This document shows positions 51,201 to 59,435 of a DNA stretch of 64,000 bases, piece after piece. How positions within the stretch are numbered: position 1 is the first letter of the stretch; each line of letters starts with the position of its first letter. This DNA is from Vibrio panuliri. GTDB lineage: Bacteria; Pseudomonadota; Gammaproteobacteria; Enterobacterales; Vibrionaceae. The notes below the pieces were generated by a model. It did no database searches, was not told where the DNA came from, and was given only the letters and a program-made list of their open reading frames with translations. The stretch lies in the NCBI RefSeq assembly GCF_009938205.1, contig NZ_AP019655.1, positions 1,302,001 through 1,366,000 of the forward strand, read 5' to 3'. The translations under genes were made by a program, and so were the position numbers.

Positions 51201-52070
51201 ATGACGACGCAAAAGCTTTCTACCTCGCAGATAGCGAAACGGCGCGGCGTTTCAGTGAAAACACTTTTCGCTGAGCTTAAGCAAGCGGGTTATATCAACC
51301 GCAGTGATGAAGACTGGGTGTTGACTGATATCGGAGCGAAGTTCGGCGGAGAGTATGCGCAACACACCAAGTTCGGTCAATTTATCGTCTGGCCTGAAAA
51401 TCTACTCATAGATAGTGCTTTGAGTCACGGCAAAATGCTCAGCGCGACCCAACTTGGTGAGAAGCTTAATTTGAGTGCTAAGCGGCTCAATTTGCTGCTG
51501 AGCGAACTCGGCTGGATCAAAAAAACACCTCAAGGCTGGCAGGCAACCCCGGCTGGACTCACGCACGGCGCCAAGCAAAAAGTCAGCAAAGAGAGTGGGC
51601 AGACGTTTGTGATCTGGCATGACACCATTACTCGCAATCAGCGATTAAAACAGACCGTCGTCGAGTACTTAGGGGAAGATGCCGACGCTAACGCAACCGA
51701 CAAATCTTTTGCTCGTTTTCAGCATAAATTTGCGGCGAAGCACCGAACTCTTGATGGACACTACGTGCGCTCTCGCGCAGAGTTAATCATTGATAACTGG
51801 CTTTACATGAATGGCATTGTTCACGCCTATGACCGGCCGCTACCTATCGAAGCTGAACTGTTGAGTGACTTCTATTTGCCGAGCGGCAAAGTGTATCTGC
51901 AGTTTTGGGGCGATGATACAGGAGCGATGGAAGCCGATGAAATTGAACGGATTCGTCAAGTCTACGTTGATCACCAGTTTGCGCTAATTGAAGTGTACAG
52001 TCATGAAATTACTCAACTCGATGAGCTTTTGCCCAGCCGCTTGAGAGTTCATGGCATTAAGGCGTATTAA
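51201..52070 (+). CDS. Winged-helix protein with putative PD-(D/E)XK nuclease-like C-terminus
   Basis: 289 residues. The N-terminal half holds two small helix-turn-helix-like repeats of the same design: LSTSQIAKRRGVSVKTLFAELKQAGYINRSDEDWVLTDIGAKFGG and MLSATQLGEKLNLSAKRLNLLLSELGWIKKTPQGWQATPAGLTHG. The C-terminal half (about 195-285) has VRSRAELIIDNWLYMNGIVHAYDRPLP and LLSDFYLPSGKVYLQFWG, the pattern of PD-(D/E)XK folds. The usual acidic residue in the last strand is Gln here, so catalysis is doubtful. Function unknown. The AAGGAA site and ATG at 51201 set the start; the longer open frame upstream overlaps the terminator. Confidence 0.7.
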   Translation: MTTQKLSTSQIAKRRGVSVKTLFAELKQAGYINRSDEDWVLTDIGAKFGGEYAQHTKFGQFIVWPENLLIDSALSHGKMLSATQLGEKLNLSAKRLNLLLSELGWIKKTPQGWQATPAGLTHGAKQKVSKESGQTFVIWHDTITRNQRLKQTVVEYLGEDADANATDKSFARFQHKFAAKHRTLDGHYVRSRAELIIDNWLYMNGIVHAYDRPLPIEAELLSDFYLPSGKVYLQFWGDDTGAMEADEIERIRQVYVDHQFALIEVYSHEITQLDELLPSRLRVHGIKAY

Positions 52071-52099
52071 AAAGCCGCCAGTCAAGGGCGGCTTTGTTT
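52069..52099. terminator. Bidirectional terminator between winged-helix gene and yccF
   Basis: Perfect 9-bp stem AAAGCCGCC / GGCGGCTTT with a 7-base loop. T residues follow on the plus strand (TTTGTTTG), and the hairpin lies between convergent stops. Confidence 0.85.
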
Positions 52100-52108
52100 G
52101 CGATTACT

Positions 52109-52540
52109 CTACTTACGAACTGAGTATCGTGCATACGCCGCTTCTTCTTTCGAAACGACGGTCTTACCGATTGGCGCAAGTGAAATCACTGCTAGTTTTA
52201 AATGCTGTAACGCAAACGGAATACCAATTATCGTCACAAAGCACGCGACTGCCGAGATAATATGTCCAATCGCGAGCCAAATTCCCGCCAAGAAGAACCA
52301 AATAATATTACCAATCATACCCAGAGGGCTGGTGCCGATATCGGTTTGATGGGTTAACTCATCACGAGATATCGCTTCTTGACCAAACGGGAAAAACGAG
52401 AAGTTACCCATCACAAAGCACGCTCTGCCCCATGGGATACCAACAATACTGATAAACGCGAGTAGACCGAATAGCCACCACATCAATCCCATCACCACAC
52501 CACCACAAATAAACCAGATGATGTTTCCTAATGTGCGCAT
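52109..52540 (-). CDS. yccF: YccF domain-containing membrane protein
   Basis: 143-residue inner-membrane protein with two repeated YccF modules: NIIWFICGGVVMGLMWWLFGLLAFISIVGIPWGRACF and NIIWFFLAGIWLAIGHIISAVACFVTIIGIPFALQHLKLA. Each has a hydrophobic hairpin ending in the G-I-P element. In E. coli YccF clusters with YccS; no YccS-like gene is adjacent. Function unknown. Confidence 0.92.
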   Translation of the reverse strand: MRTLGNIIWFICGGVVMGLMWWLFGLLAFISIVGIPWGRACFVMGNFSFFPFGQEAISRDELTHQTDIGTSPLGMIGNIIWFFLAGIWLAIGHIISAVACFVTIIGIPFALQHLKLAVISLAPIGKTVVSKEEAAYARYSVRK

Positions 52541-52690
52541 AACGTTAAACCTTAATCAAAAAACTGACTTACCACCTAAGTCCCTCACCACTCCGATACG
52601 CAGCGGTAAAGCCCGCACGATCTCAATGGAGTGACTACTTAGATGACTTTGAACACCAAGTATCCATAGCCTACATGAACCTAAAATGAA

Positions 52691-53425
52691 TCACATGGCT
52701 GAGATACCTTGCCAGACCGCTGTCGCCCCGCTTATTGAGCATAGCAGTAAAGCACCAATGCGGATTTTCTCTTTCGGCAACGCCTCGGTGGTTTTCCGTG
52801 CCAACTGATAGCCGAGCCAACCCGCCGGAAGTAATGGCAAAGTAATCCACACATGATGCAGGGTCAGAAAACCCGCAGGCGCTTGTACTGCAAGTGAAAT
52901 CATCGAACTAAACACGAAAAAAGCGGAGAGGTTACCACGCAACTGATTGGCTTCTTGATGTTGAAGCAACAGCGCCATCGGAGGTCCACCAATTGCAGAA
53001 CTGGTGCCAAAAAAACCTGAGAAGAAACCTGCAATTCCCATCCGCGTTGGCGTAGGTTCAATACGAAACGGTAAGGTACTGATTGCAACAGCAAGCAGCA
53101 CCAATAGGCCAAGCCAAAGCGCTAACACATCTCCAGAGACCATCACCAGCAGCAAACCGCCAGCCAAGGAACCGGGCACTCGCCCAATCAACGCCATCTT
53201 TAACCCACCAATCTCGACATTGTTGCGATACTTGTACGCATTCAGCAGTGAGATAAATAGCGCCACCATCACAATCGGTGAAGGGACATAGATAGGTGAA
53301 ATAAAAAACAGTAACGGCGCGGCTACAATCGCTAAACCAAACCCAATAGATGTTTGGACAAATGAACCTGTAAAAATCAGCGCGGCAGCCATTAGCGCCT
53401 CTGAAGTGAACCACTCAGAAAACAT
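52691..53425 (-). CDS. TauE/SafE family sulfite/organosulfonate exporter
   Basis: 244-residue membrane protein with about eight helices in two repeats, each opening with a Gly-rich segment: FTGSFVQTSIGFGLAIVAAPLLFFISP and GFFSGFFGTSSAIGGPPMALLLQHQ. This is the TauE/SafE (DUF81) layout. Members export sulfite, sulfoacetate or similar anions; substrate unassigned. It lies upstream of, and in line with, no clear operon partner. The MFS gene beyond is separated by a hairpin. Confidence 0.88.
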   Translation of the reverse strand: MFSEWFTSEALMAAALIFTGSFVQTSIGFGLAIVAAPLLFFISPIYVPSPIVMVALFISLLNAYKYRNNVEIGGLKMALIGRVPGSLAGGLLLVMVSGDVLALWLGLLVLLAVAISTLPFRIEPTPTRMGIAGFFSGFFGTSSAIGGPPMALLLQHQEANQLRGNLSAFFVFSSMISLAVQAPAGFLTLHHVWITLPLLPAGWLGYQLARKTTEALPKEKIRIGALLLCSISGATAVWQGISAM

Positions 53426-53446
53426 GGATGAGATCCAAATTGAGAA

Positions 53447-53481
53447 AAGAAAAGAGAGCTGAGTATAACTCAGCTCTCTTT
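53447..53481 (-). terminator. Terminator after second MFS gene
   Basis: Perfect 14-bp stem AAAGAGAGCTGAGT / ACTCAGCTCTCTTT with a 3-base ATA loop, 28 bases past the MFS stop. T-rich tail is short on the minus strand. Confidence 0.75.
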
Positions 53482-53509
53482 AAATCGGTTAGTGATTAAC
53501 CGAGCAATC

Positions 53510-54715
53510 TTACGCTGTCGCCAGACGAATGACAGGTTTATCATTGATTGGAATATGCAACAGTGCCGCTAAAAATGCCAAAACCACCGTTGACCACCAA
53601 ATGGGTTCATAGCTGCCGTAGTAATCATAAATTCGACCACCCGCCCAAGCACCTAAGAAACTTCCTACTTGGTGGGTAAAGAACACCAAACCGTAGAGTG
53701 TCGATAAGTAACGCGCACCAAAAATTTGTCGCACCAACCCGGATGTCAACGGAACTGTGCCTAACCAACAAAAGCCAATCGCCCCGCCAAATATCGCGGC
53801 GGTATTTTCTGTAATTGGCAAGGTGACAAAGCCAGCAATAACGATAGTTCGCATAAGATACAGCGCAGACATCACATAACGCTTGTTGAACTTATCGCCC
53901 ATAATGCCCCAAAAATAGGAACCAAAGATGTTGAAGATCCCAACGTACGCCAGCGCCATCGCGGCACTTGATGCAGGAAGGTGTTTATCCGCTAAGTAAC
54001 TAGGTAGATGAGTAGCAATAAACATCACATGGAAACCACAGACAAAAAAGCCCGCATGAATAAGCCAGTAACCTCGGTGAGCAAATGCCTCTTTGAGTGC
54101 CTGTGACAAAGTTTGGTTATCTTGCACTTGGTTAAGGTTGGTATTGGAACCGTTGGCGGTTTTCATAAACAGACTTAATGCCATCATAATGGTGCATAGT
54201 GCGGCAAACACCTGCAACGCCTGCTGCCAGCCAAAATCACTCAGCAGCCATTGCGCTCCAGGGATCACCGCAAACATACCAAATGAGCCTGCCGCCGTTG
54301 TTAAGCCAAATGCTTTAGCTGCATGTTCGGCAGGCACTACTTTCGCCACCGCACCTAGCACAATCACGTAGCTGGTCGCACTCAGCCCTAAACCCACTAA
54401 TGCACCTAATGAAACGTAAAGCATGCTCGCTTCACTGGTGATCGACGTAAAGTAGAGGCCCAACGCATAAGAAAGTGCACCTAAAAAGATAATGCGTTTT
54501 GAACCAAACTTATCAGCCGCCATACCAACAAAAGGCTGGAAAGCGCCAAACAACAAATTTTGCAAAGCAATCGCAAAGCTAAAGAACTCTCGCCCTGTGC
54601 CAAAATGTTCAGACACCGGCATCATAAAAATACCAAATGACTGACGAATACCAAGGCTGGTGATCAATATGCCGATCCCAAGCCACACCAATAATGGAAA
54701 ACGAAAAATACTCAT
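53510..54715 (-). CDS. MFS transporter (OFA/NarK-like fold, substrate unknown)
   Basis: 401 residues with 12 predicted helices. Opens MSIFRFPLLVWLGIGILITSLGIRQSFGIFMMPVSEHFG. The motif-A loop is PFVGMAADKFGSKRI and the symmetrical one FWGIMGDKFNKRYV. This resembles monocarboxylate/oxalate-type (OFA) and related MFS porters. Start ATG at 54715 with TTAAGG upstream. It begins only 7 bases after the stop of a small His-rich protein, so the two are probably one operon. Confidence 0.85.
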   Translation of the reverse strand: MSIFRFPLLVWLGIGILITSLGIRQSFGIFMMPVSEHFGTGREFFSFAIALQNLLFGAFQPFVGMAADKFGSKRIIFLGALSYALGLYFTSITSEASMLYVSLGALVGLGLSATSYVIVLGAVAKVVPAEHAAKAFGLTTAAGSFGMFAVIPGAQWLLSDFGWQQALQVFAALCTIMMALSLFMKTANGSNTNLNQVQDNQTLSQALKEAFAHRGYWLIHAGFFVCGFHVMFIATHLPSYLADKHLPASSAAMALAYVGIFNIFGSYFWGIMGDKFNKRYVMSALYLMRTIVIAGFVTLPITENTAAIFGGAIGFCWLGTVPLTSGLVRQIFGARYLSTLYGLVFFTHQVGSFLGAWAGGRIYDYYGSYEPIWWSTVVLAFLAALLHIPINDKPVIRLATA

Positions 54716-54722
54716 AGCAACC

Positions 54723-54902
54723 TTAATGATGATGTAAATGAGAAGAGTGTTCCTCTGAGCCACTATTTTGGTGGCAGCCCATATCAACCGCTTGCTGAGC
54801 GAGTAACTCTAGCAAGGGTTCGCAGTGATGTACCGCAACCAAGGTGATGCCAAGCAGCAACACCATTCTGGTCAACTGAGCAGTCAAAGATTGTGAGAAC
54901 AT
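54723..54902 (-). CDS. Small membrane protein with His-rich C-terminus (59 residues)
   Basis: 59 residues: one hydrophobic segment (LTRMVLLLGITLVAVHHCEPLLELLAQQAVDMGC), then a His-rich tail (SEEHSSHLHHH). Cys and His residues suggest metal binding. AGGACACAGT precedes the ATG at 54902. It is co-oriented with and 7 bases from the MFS gene. Not recognised; role as a metal-binding or regulatory partner of the transporter is inference. Confidence 0.65.
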   Translation of the reverse strand: MFSQSLTAQLTRMVLLLGITLVAVHHCEPLLELLAQQAVDMGCHQNSGSEEHSSHLHHH

Positions 54903-55089
54903 ACTGTGTCCTGAATAAAAAAGAGCGCGGAGTGTATTGCTGAGCGAGAAAAACATCCAATGATATTTTGTCAGGATATCTATGTGCTTTATGCATGCCG
55001 ATTAACGCTAAGTTTACTTTTTCGCCACGCAATTAGGTGTATAGTGAATAACTCACATCAACGGGAACCAGCAAAAGGAAATCTAAGTT

Positions 55090-55380
55090 ATGACTAATCT
55101 CACCATCGTCGCTAACATTGTTGCCAAGGAAGATAAGGTTGAGCTCGTAAAGCAAGAGTTGTTGAATCTAATTGAGTTCACACGCGCCGAGGAAGGTTGT
55201 GTGAACTATGACTTGCACCAAGACAACACCAATCCCGCCCATTTTCTGTTTTTTGAAAACTGGGCAACTCGCGAACTCTGGCAGCAGCATATGGCTAACT
55301 CACACATCGCTGAGTATCTCGCGGCGACAGAAGGTGCTGTAGAGAGTTTCGTCGTCAATGAAATGACTCAGATTGGCTAA
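55090..55380 (+). CDS. Putative quinol monooxygenase (ABM/YgiN-like)
   Basis: 96-residue ferredoxin-like antibiotic-biosynthesis-monooxygenase fold. Pattern LTIVANIVAKEDKVELVKQELLNLIEFTRAEEGCVNYDLHQDNTNPAHFLFFENWATRELWQQHMAN fits YgiN-type proteins, which oxidise menadiol or act as small quinol monooxygenases. Functions as a dimer in characterised members. Substrate unassigned. GGAAATCT precedes the start. Confidence 0.87.
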   Translation: MTNLTIVANIVAKEDKVELVKQELLNLIEFTRAEEGCVNYDLHQDNTNPAHFLFFENWATRELWQQHMANSHIAEYLAATEGAVESFVVNEMTQIG

Positions 55381-55384
55381 CCAA

Positions 55385-55416
55385 TAAAAAAGCCCTGCTA
55401 ACCAAGAGCAGGGCTT
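55385..55416 (-). terminator. Terminator between ABM and HAD genes
   Basis: Perfect 10-bp stem AAGCCCTGCT / AGCAGGGCTT with a 7-base loop and a T run on the minus strand, 25 bases past the HAD stop. It may also end the plus-strand ABM gene. Confidence 0.9.
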
Positions 55417-55441
55417 AAACAAATCACAACGAAATGCAGCT

Positions 55442-56245
55442 TTAAGCGGCCAGCACTTTCTCTCTGATCACCGTTAACACACCATTGTCTACATTGCTTG
55501 GTGCGCCGAATCGGGCCAGTTTTTTCACTTCTGGATGAGCATTTTCCATCGCATAGGAGTGGTAGCTTGATTTAAGCATTTCAACATCATTGAAGTAATC
55601 GCCAAAGCTCATGGTTTGCTCATGTGTAAAGCCCAACGTTTGCTGCAAGTGCTCAATCGCCGCGCCTTTTGAAGCTTGAGCATGCATCACATCCAACCAG
55701 ATTTTTGCGCTGACAACCACTTGGTTTGAGCTGCCAAACTTGCGATTGATCACTGGGTATACATGTTCTTCGGTACTATCGAAATGGCAGATCGCAATCT
55801 TAATAAACTCATCTTCAACCGATAACAAGTCTTCGACATACTGACATTCTGCGTAGTACTTTTGCAGCTCAGCCAACGCTTGCGGATCTTGCGTCTCGAT
55901 GTATGCGGATCGCTTACCGCACAGCACAATATACGCCCCTTCAATTTGTCGAGCTTCTGAAACGATCCCTTCCACCACGTCATTCCCGAGCGGACAGCAA
56001 TACAACTCTTCACCTTGGTGCATCACCAAAGTGCCATTTTCTGCAATGTACATGATCTCGTCTTTAATCGGAGCAAAGGTTTTTTGCAGGCTCGCATATT
56101 GACGCCCAGAAGCCGCAGCAAAAATAACCCCCTTTTGCTTGAGCTGATGATAAACATCATAAAACTCGGGAGAGAGTTGAGAAGACTCATCCAATAGGGT
56201 GCCATCCATATCGGAAGCGATGAACTTTATCTGGTATTGTGACAT
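55442..56245 (-). CDS. Cof-type HAD-IIB sugar/nucleotide phosphatase
   Basis: 267 residues. Motif I is FIASDMDGTLLDESS (near 9-23), motif II FAAASGRQYASL (near 42-53), motif III Lys in ASKGAAIEHL and motif IV FGDYFNDVEMLKS. The C2B cap lies between. HAD-IIB enzymes remove phosphate from sugar phosphates, flavin precursors or PLP; substrate unassigned. The ATG at 56245 is chosen because the fold begins there; the frame stays open upstream to 56506, in the 346-base gap to the M3 gene. I see no other gene or clear signal in that gap. Confidence 0.9.
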   Translation of the reverse strand: MSQYQIKFIASDMDGTLLDESSQLSPEFYDVYHQLKQKGVIFAAASGRQYASLQKTFAPIKDEIMYIAENGTLVMHQGEELYCCPLGNDVVEGIVSEARQIEGAYIVLCGKRSAYIETQDPQALAELQKYYAECQYVEDLLSVEDEFIKIAICHFDSTEEHVYPVINRKFGSSNQVVVSAKIWLDVMHAQASKGAAIEHLQQTLGFTHEQTMSFGDYFNDVEMLKSSYHSYAMENAHPEVKKLARFGAPSNVDNGVLTVIREKVLAA

Positions 56246-56591
56246 TGGAAAATAGCTTAACTTGAACTGGGTCACAGAGATTGCGCGATCTCGATCAGAT
56301 TGTAAACCCCTTAATTGTTTCAATTCTAAGCAAACCAACCAATTCTTTTCGCCACAGGCCCCCATCACGATGCCATGACTTATTGATGGTCTATTTATCA
56401 AAGCGTTTGCTCGCGCTTTTCTAACCAACTTATTCACAATCAAATGGTTACTTACGCTATGAAAACTTATGTTTTTGCCGATTTCATACGACTTCACTGG
56501 GATCATTCAGCACAATATGCATAATAAACGTTCAATGCCAAGGTTGGGCAGTAAGACCTAAGCTGTCTCAGGCACAAATGAAGGAAAGGAC

Positions 56592-58439
56592 ATGAACGCC
56601 ACGCAATTTCTTAATCAGCTAAATCATCAATATTTGGCTATTCATCGCCGTAAAGAAGACTTCTTTTGGGATACATATATGGGGATCAGCGATGATCACC
56701 AAGGCTCTGCTCAAGCGCAAACCGAGTGGACACAGTTTTTAAGTAACGCTGACAACCTCAATCAGGTTAAGCAGTATCTCTCACTCGCAGAACAGATCGC
56801 GCAACCGCAAGAGAGACAATCAACCATCCATGCGTTAAAAGGTTGGCTTGCGGTATTCAAAGCGCACGGTGTCGAAGACCCACAAACGGCGCAGCAACAA
56901 GCTGAACTCATTCAATTTGAGTCAGAGCTATTTAAAGCCAAACAGAAACACCCATTACGCTATCGCAATGATAAGGGTGAAGACGTTGAAGGCTCTTTAC
57001 CAGTACTCGCATCGGCGATTCGAACCAGTGATGACCCACTCACCCGCCAATCGGCTCATCAGGCTCTGCTTGATCTTGAACAGTGGTTGCTGGGCAATGG
57101 TTTTATTGAGCTGGTCAAACGTCGCAACCGCTTTGCCCGCTCACTTGGTTATGCTAACTACTTCGACTATTCGGTGCAAAAAACCGAGCATATGAGTAGC
57201 GACGAACTGTTTGCCATTTTAGACGATTTTGAACAGCGCACTCGCCAAGGCCATCTGAGCGCGCTAAAAGATCTTGCCGCTCAAAAAGGACAAGACGCGC
57301 TTGTCGGGCATAACTTTGTCTATGCCTATTCCGGCGACGCAATGCGCGACCTTGACCCATACGTTCCTTTCTCGCAATCACTGCGTCGCTGGATCGACTC
57401 TTTTGGTCGACTCAACATCGATTATTCCGGTGCAGAGCTCACCCTTGATCTACTTGATCGCAAAGGCAAATATCAAAATGGTTTTTGCCATGGTCCAATT
57501 CCTTCTTTCTACGATCAAGGAAATTGGGTTGCCGCTAAAGTCAACTTCACTAGCAATGCCAAGCCAGATCAAATTGGCAGTGGTTATAGTGGTATCAACA
57601 CCTTCTTCCATGAAGGAGGACACGCTGCGCACTTTGCTAACATGAAGCAAAACGCACCCTGTTTCTCAATTGAGTTCGCCCCGACATCAATGGCGTACGC
57701 CGAAACTCAATCGATGTTCTGTGATAGCTTGCTCAACGATGCAGATTGGCTCAAGCGCTATGCCCTTAATAGCCAAGGAGAAGCGGTGCCGGATCACGTG
57801 ATTCAAACGATCACGGAAAGTAAGCAGCCATTTAAAGCCTACGAAGAACGTTCGATCTTAGTGGTGCCTTATTTCGAACGTGCACTTTACCAGCTGAATG
57901 ACGCAGAACTGCAACCTGAGCGCATTACTCAACTAGCAAGGGACATGGAACAAAAAATCCTTGGATTACAATGCAGCCCACGCCCTTTGATGGCAATACC
58001 GCACCTGCTTTCTGACGAAGCAGCCTGCGCTTATCAAGGCTACTTACTGGCACATATGGCGGTATACCAAACGCGCGCCTATTTCCTCGATAAGTTTGGT
58101 TACCTGACGGATAACCCAGAAATCGGCCCGCTACTTTGCGAGCACTACTGGCAGCCAGGCAACAGCATCACCCACAACGACACCATCAAGAGCTTAACGG
58201 GTGAAGGGTTTAACGCAAAATACCTCGCGGATGCGTGTAATCTCACACCAGAGCAAGCCTGGCAAAGTCAAAAAGAAAAGATGGCAGCACTAGCGTCACG
58301 AGCACAAGAGGCTCCGCGCCCGCTCAATGCTAAAATCACTGTGGTGGATGGCGCGAAAGTGTTGGCAGACAATCGCGTTTCTGACCAACAAATGTGTCAA
58401 GATTTTGAAGCGTACATTGCCCGTGAGTATGGCTGTTAA
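56592..58439 (+). CDS. M3 family zinc oligopeptidase
   Basis: 615 residues in peptidase family M3 (oligoendopeptidase F / PepF-like). The zinc site HEGGH is at 340-344 in NTFFHEGGHAAHFANMK, with the third ligand Glu expected in SMAYAETQSMFCD about 25 residues later. The fold is mainly helical and there is no signal peptide, so it is cytoplasmic. It degrades short peptides. AAGGAAAGGAC precedes the ATG. The family's conserved downstream segment (PHLLSDEAACAYQGYLLAHMAVYQTR) is intact. Confidence 0.92.
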   Translation: MNATQFLNQLNHQYLAIHRRKEDFFWDTYMGISDDHQGSAQAQTEWTQFLSNADNLNQVKQYLSLAEQIAQPQERQSTIHALKGWLAVFKAHGVEDPQTAQQQAELIQFESELFKAKQKHPLRYRNDKGEDVEGSLPVLASAIRTSDDPLTRQSAHQALLDLEQWLLGNGFIELVKRRNRFARSLGYANYFDYSVQKTEHMSSDELFAILDDFEQRTRQGHLSALKDLAAQKGQDALVGHNFVYAYSGDAMRDLDPYVPFSQSLRRWIDSFGRLNIDYSGAELTLDLLDRKGKYQNGFCHGPIPSFYDQGNWVAAKVNFTSNAKPDQIGSGYSGINTFFHEGGHAAHFANMKQNAPCFSIEFAPTSMAYAETQSMFCDSLLNDADWLKRYALNSQGEAVPDHVIQTITESKQPFKAYEERSILVVPYFERALYQLNDAELQPERITQLARDMEQKILGLQCSPRPLMAIPHLLSDEAACAYQGYLLAHMAVYQTRAYFLDKFGYLTDNPEIGPLLCEHYWQPGNSITHNDTIKSLTGEGFNAKYLADACNLTPEQAWQSQKEKMAALASRAQEAPRPLNAKITVVDGAKVLADNRVSDQQMCQDFEAYIAREYGC

Positions 58440-58485
58440 CTCAACCAGCACAAAACGCATCTCTACAAAGTAAGCACCCACTGAC

Positions 58486-58512
58486 AAAAGCCGCCATGCG
58501 GCTTTTTGTTTA
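58486..58512 (+). terminator. Terminator after M3 peptidase gene
   Basis: 9-bp stem AAAAGCCGC / GCGGCTTTT with CAT loop, followed by TGTTT. It lies 46 bases past the stop. Confidence 0.85.
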
Positions 58513-58576
58513 TTTATCAGAATCATATCAGTTAACACACAACCCAATCGATACGCCAGCAAAACCTAGCCCAACG

Positions 58577-58716
58577 CTTATGGTGTCCCCTTATCGTGCC
58601 TGTCCTTATAAGCACTCTTTAGAATCACTCCCTTATCGCGTCTGTCCCCCTTATTGCGTCCGTCCTGATAAGGGCGCGTGACATATGGCGTCCCTTACGG
58701 TGTCTGTCTCGATAAG
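58577..58716. repeat. Cluster of CTTAT-N13-ATAAG 23-nt repeats
   Basis: Three full 23-nt units lie at 58590-58612, 58650-58672 and 58694-58716. Each begins CTTAY, has a core like GNGTCYGTCC and ends ATAAG, so the ends are short inverted repeats. Partial units CTTATGGTGTCC (58577-58588), CTTATCGCGTCTGTCC (58632-58647) and CATATGGCGTCC (58682-58693) alternate with them. The units are not identical, so this is an old, diverged array. It fills most of the gap (58440-58843) after the M3 terminator. Confidence 0.75.
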
Positions 58717-58843
58717 GTTTTTGCTTTCCCCGTCGAAAAACAGCGCAAGTATTGCAAGTTATTTTGCGCCAATTAACAACTACTGCTTGTTGAATCACAA
58801 AAGCAGGCTTATGATAGCGACGATCAGAGAAGTGAGTGATGAT

Positions 58844-59323
58844 ATGAACTGCAAGTGGATTAAACAGTGCCGTATGGTGAGCGTAATGCTTAGCCTGCTG
58901 CTCGTCTGTTTGTTCGCAAACTCTGCGCTTGCAAGTCAATCAAGTAGTCATTCGTCGACTCAGCAACCTCTTCTCACTCAAACCATTCAGGTTCATCTGC
59001 ATCCAGCACCTATCGAACCAAGCGATCCTTCACACTACTTCCATATTGAGCAACGTGAGCCAGCGAAATCACTTTCTCCTAGTCTTGCTTCAATACTCAG
59101 AAATGGATCGTTCACTCCCGAGAGGCTGCACGAAGCTGAACCCACTTATGAATTGGTGTTCGACTTTGCAGACACCACCCCTAACACGCTCGTTTGGCGG
59201 GTATTTTTAACCCTTGATGCGTGGTTTGATTGGACCCTACACCCACCCTCGACCATGCATCGCATCGCGGGCTGGAAAGAGTCAAATATCCTCTATCGGT
59301 TTATAAGCCAAGCCGACGCCTAA
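58844..59323 (+). CDS. Small exported hypothetical protein upstream of secD2
   Basis: About 159 residues from the ATG at 58844. The start is a Lys/Arg-containing signal peptide (MNCKWIKQCRMVSVMLSLLLVCLFANSALA|SQ). The mature part is soluble, with a Ser/Gln/His-rich opening. Not recognised. Upstream ATGs at 58811 and the longer frame from 58685 are possible, but the signal sequence favours 58844. It precedes secD2 in the same direction at about 112 bases with a hairpin between. Confidence 0.65.
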   Translation: MNCKWIKQCRMVSVMLSLLLVCLFANSALASQSSSHSSTQQPLLTQTIQVHLHPAPIEPSDPSHYFHIEQREPAKSLSPSLASILRNGSFTPERLHEAEPTYELVFDFADTTPNTLVWRVFLTLDAWFDWTLHPPSTMHRIAGWKESNILYRFISQADA

Positions 59324-59341
59324 CATTGTTTTCTTTTTCAG

Positions 59342-59370
59342 CGTTCTTGGAATAAAGAACGTGTGTTTTG
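59342..59370 (+). terminator. Hairpin between exported protein and secD2
   Basis: Perfect 7-bp stem CGTTCTT / AAGAACG with a 6-base loop, then TGTGTTTTG. Weak terminator candidate. Confidence 0.4.
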
Positions 59371-59435
59371 CTATGCGTACAAAATGCTAGCAAGGATTGA
59401 AACTCAATTGGCTTTTGCCAAAGAGACCAATGTTT

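Noticed and set aside
58577..58716. CRISPR array reading of the 23-nt repeats
   Set aside because: Units are too diverged, spacers are irregular and short (about 1-40 bases), and no cas genes are nearby.
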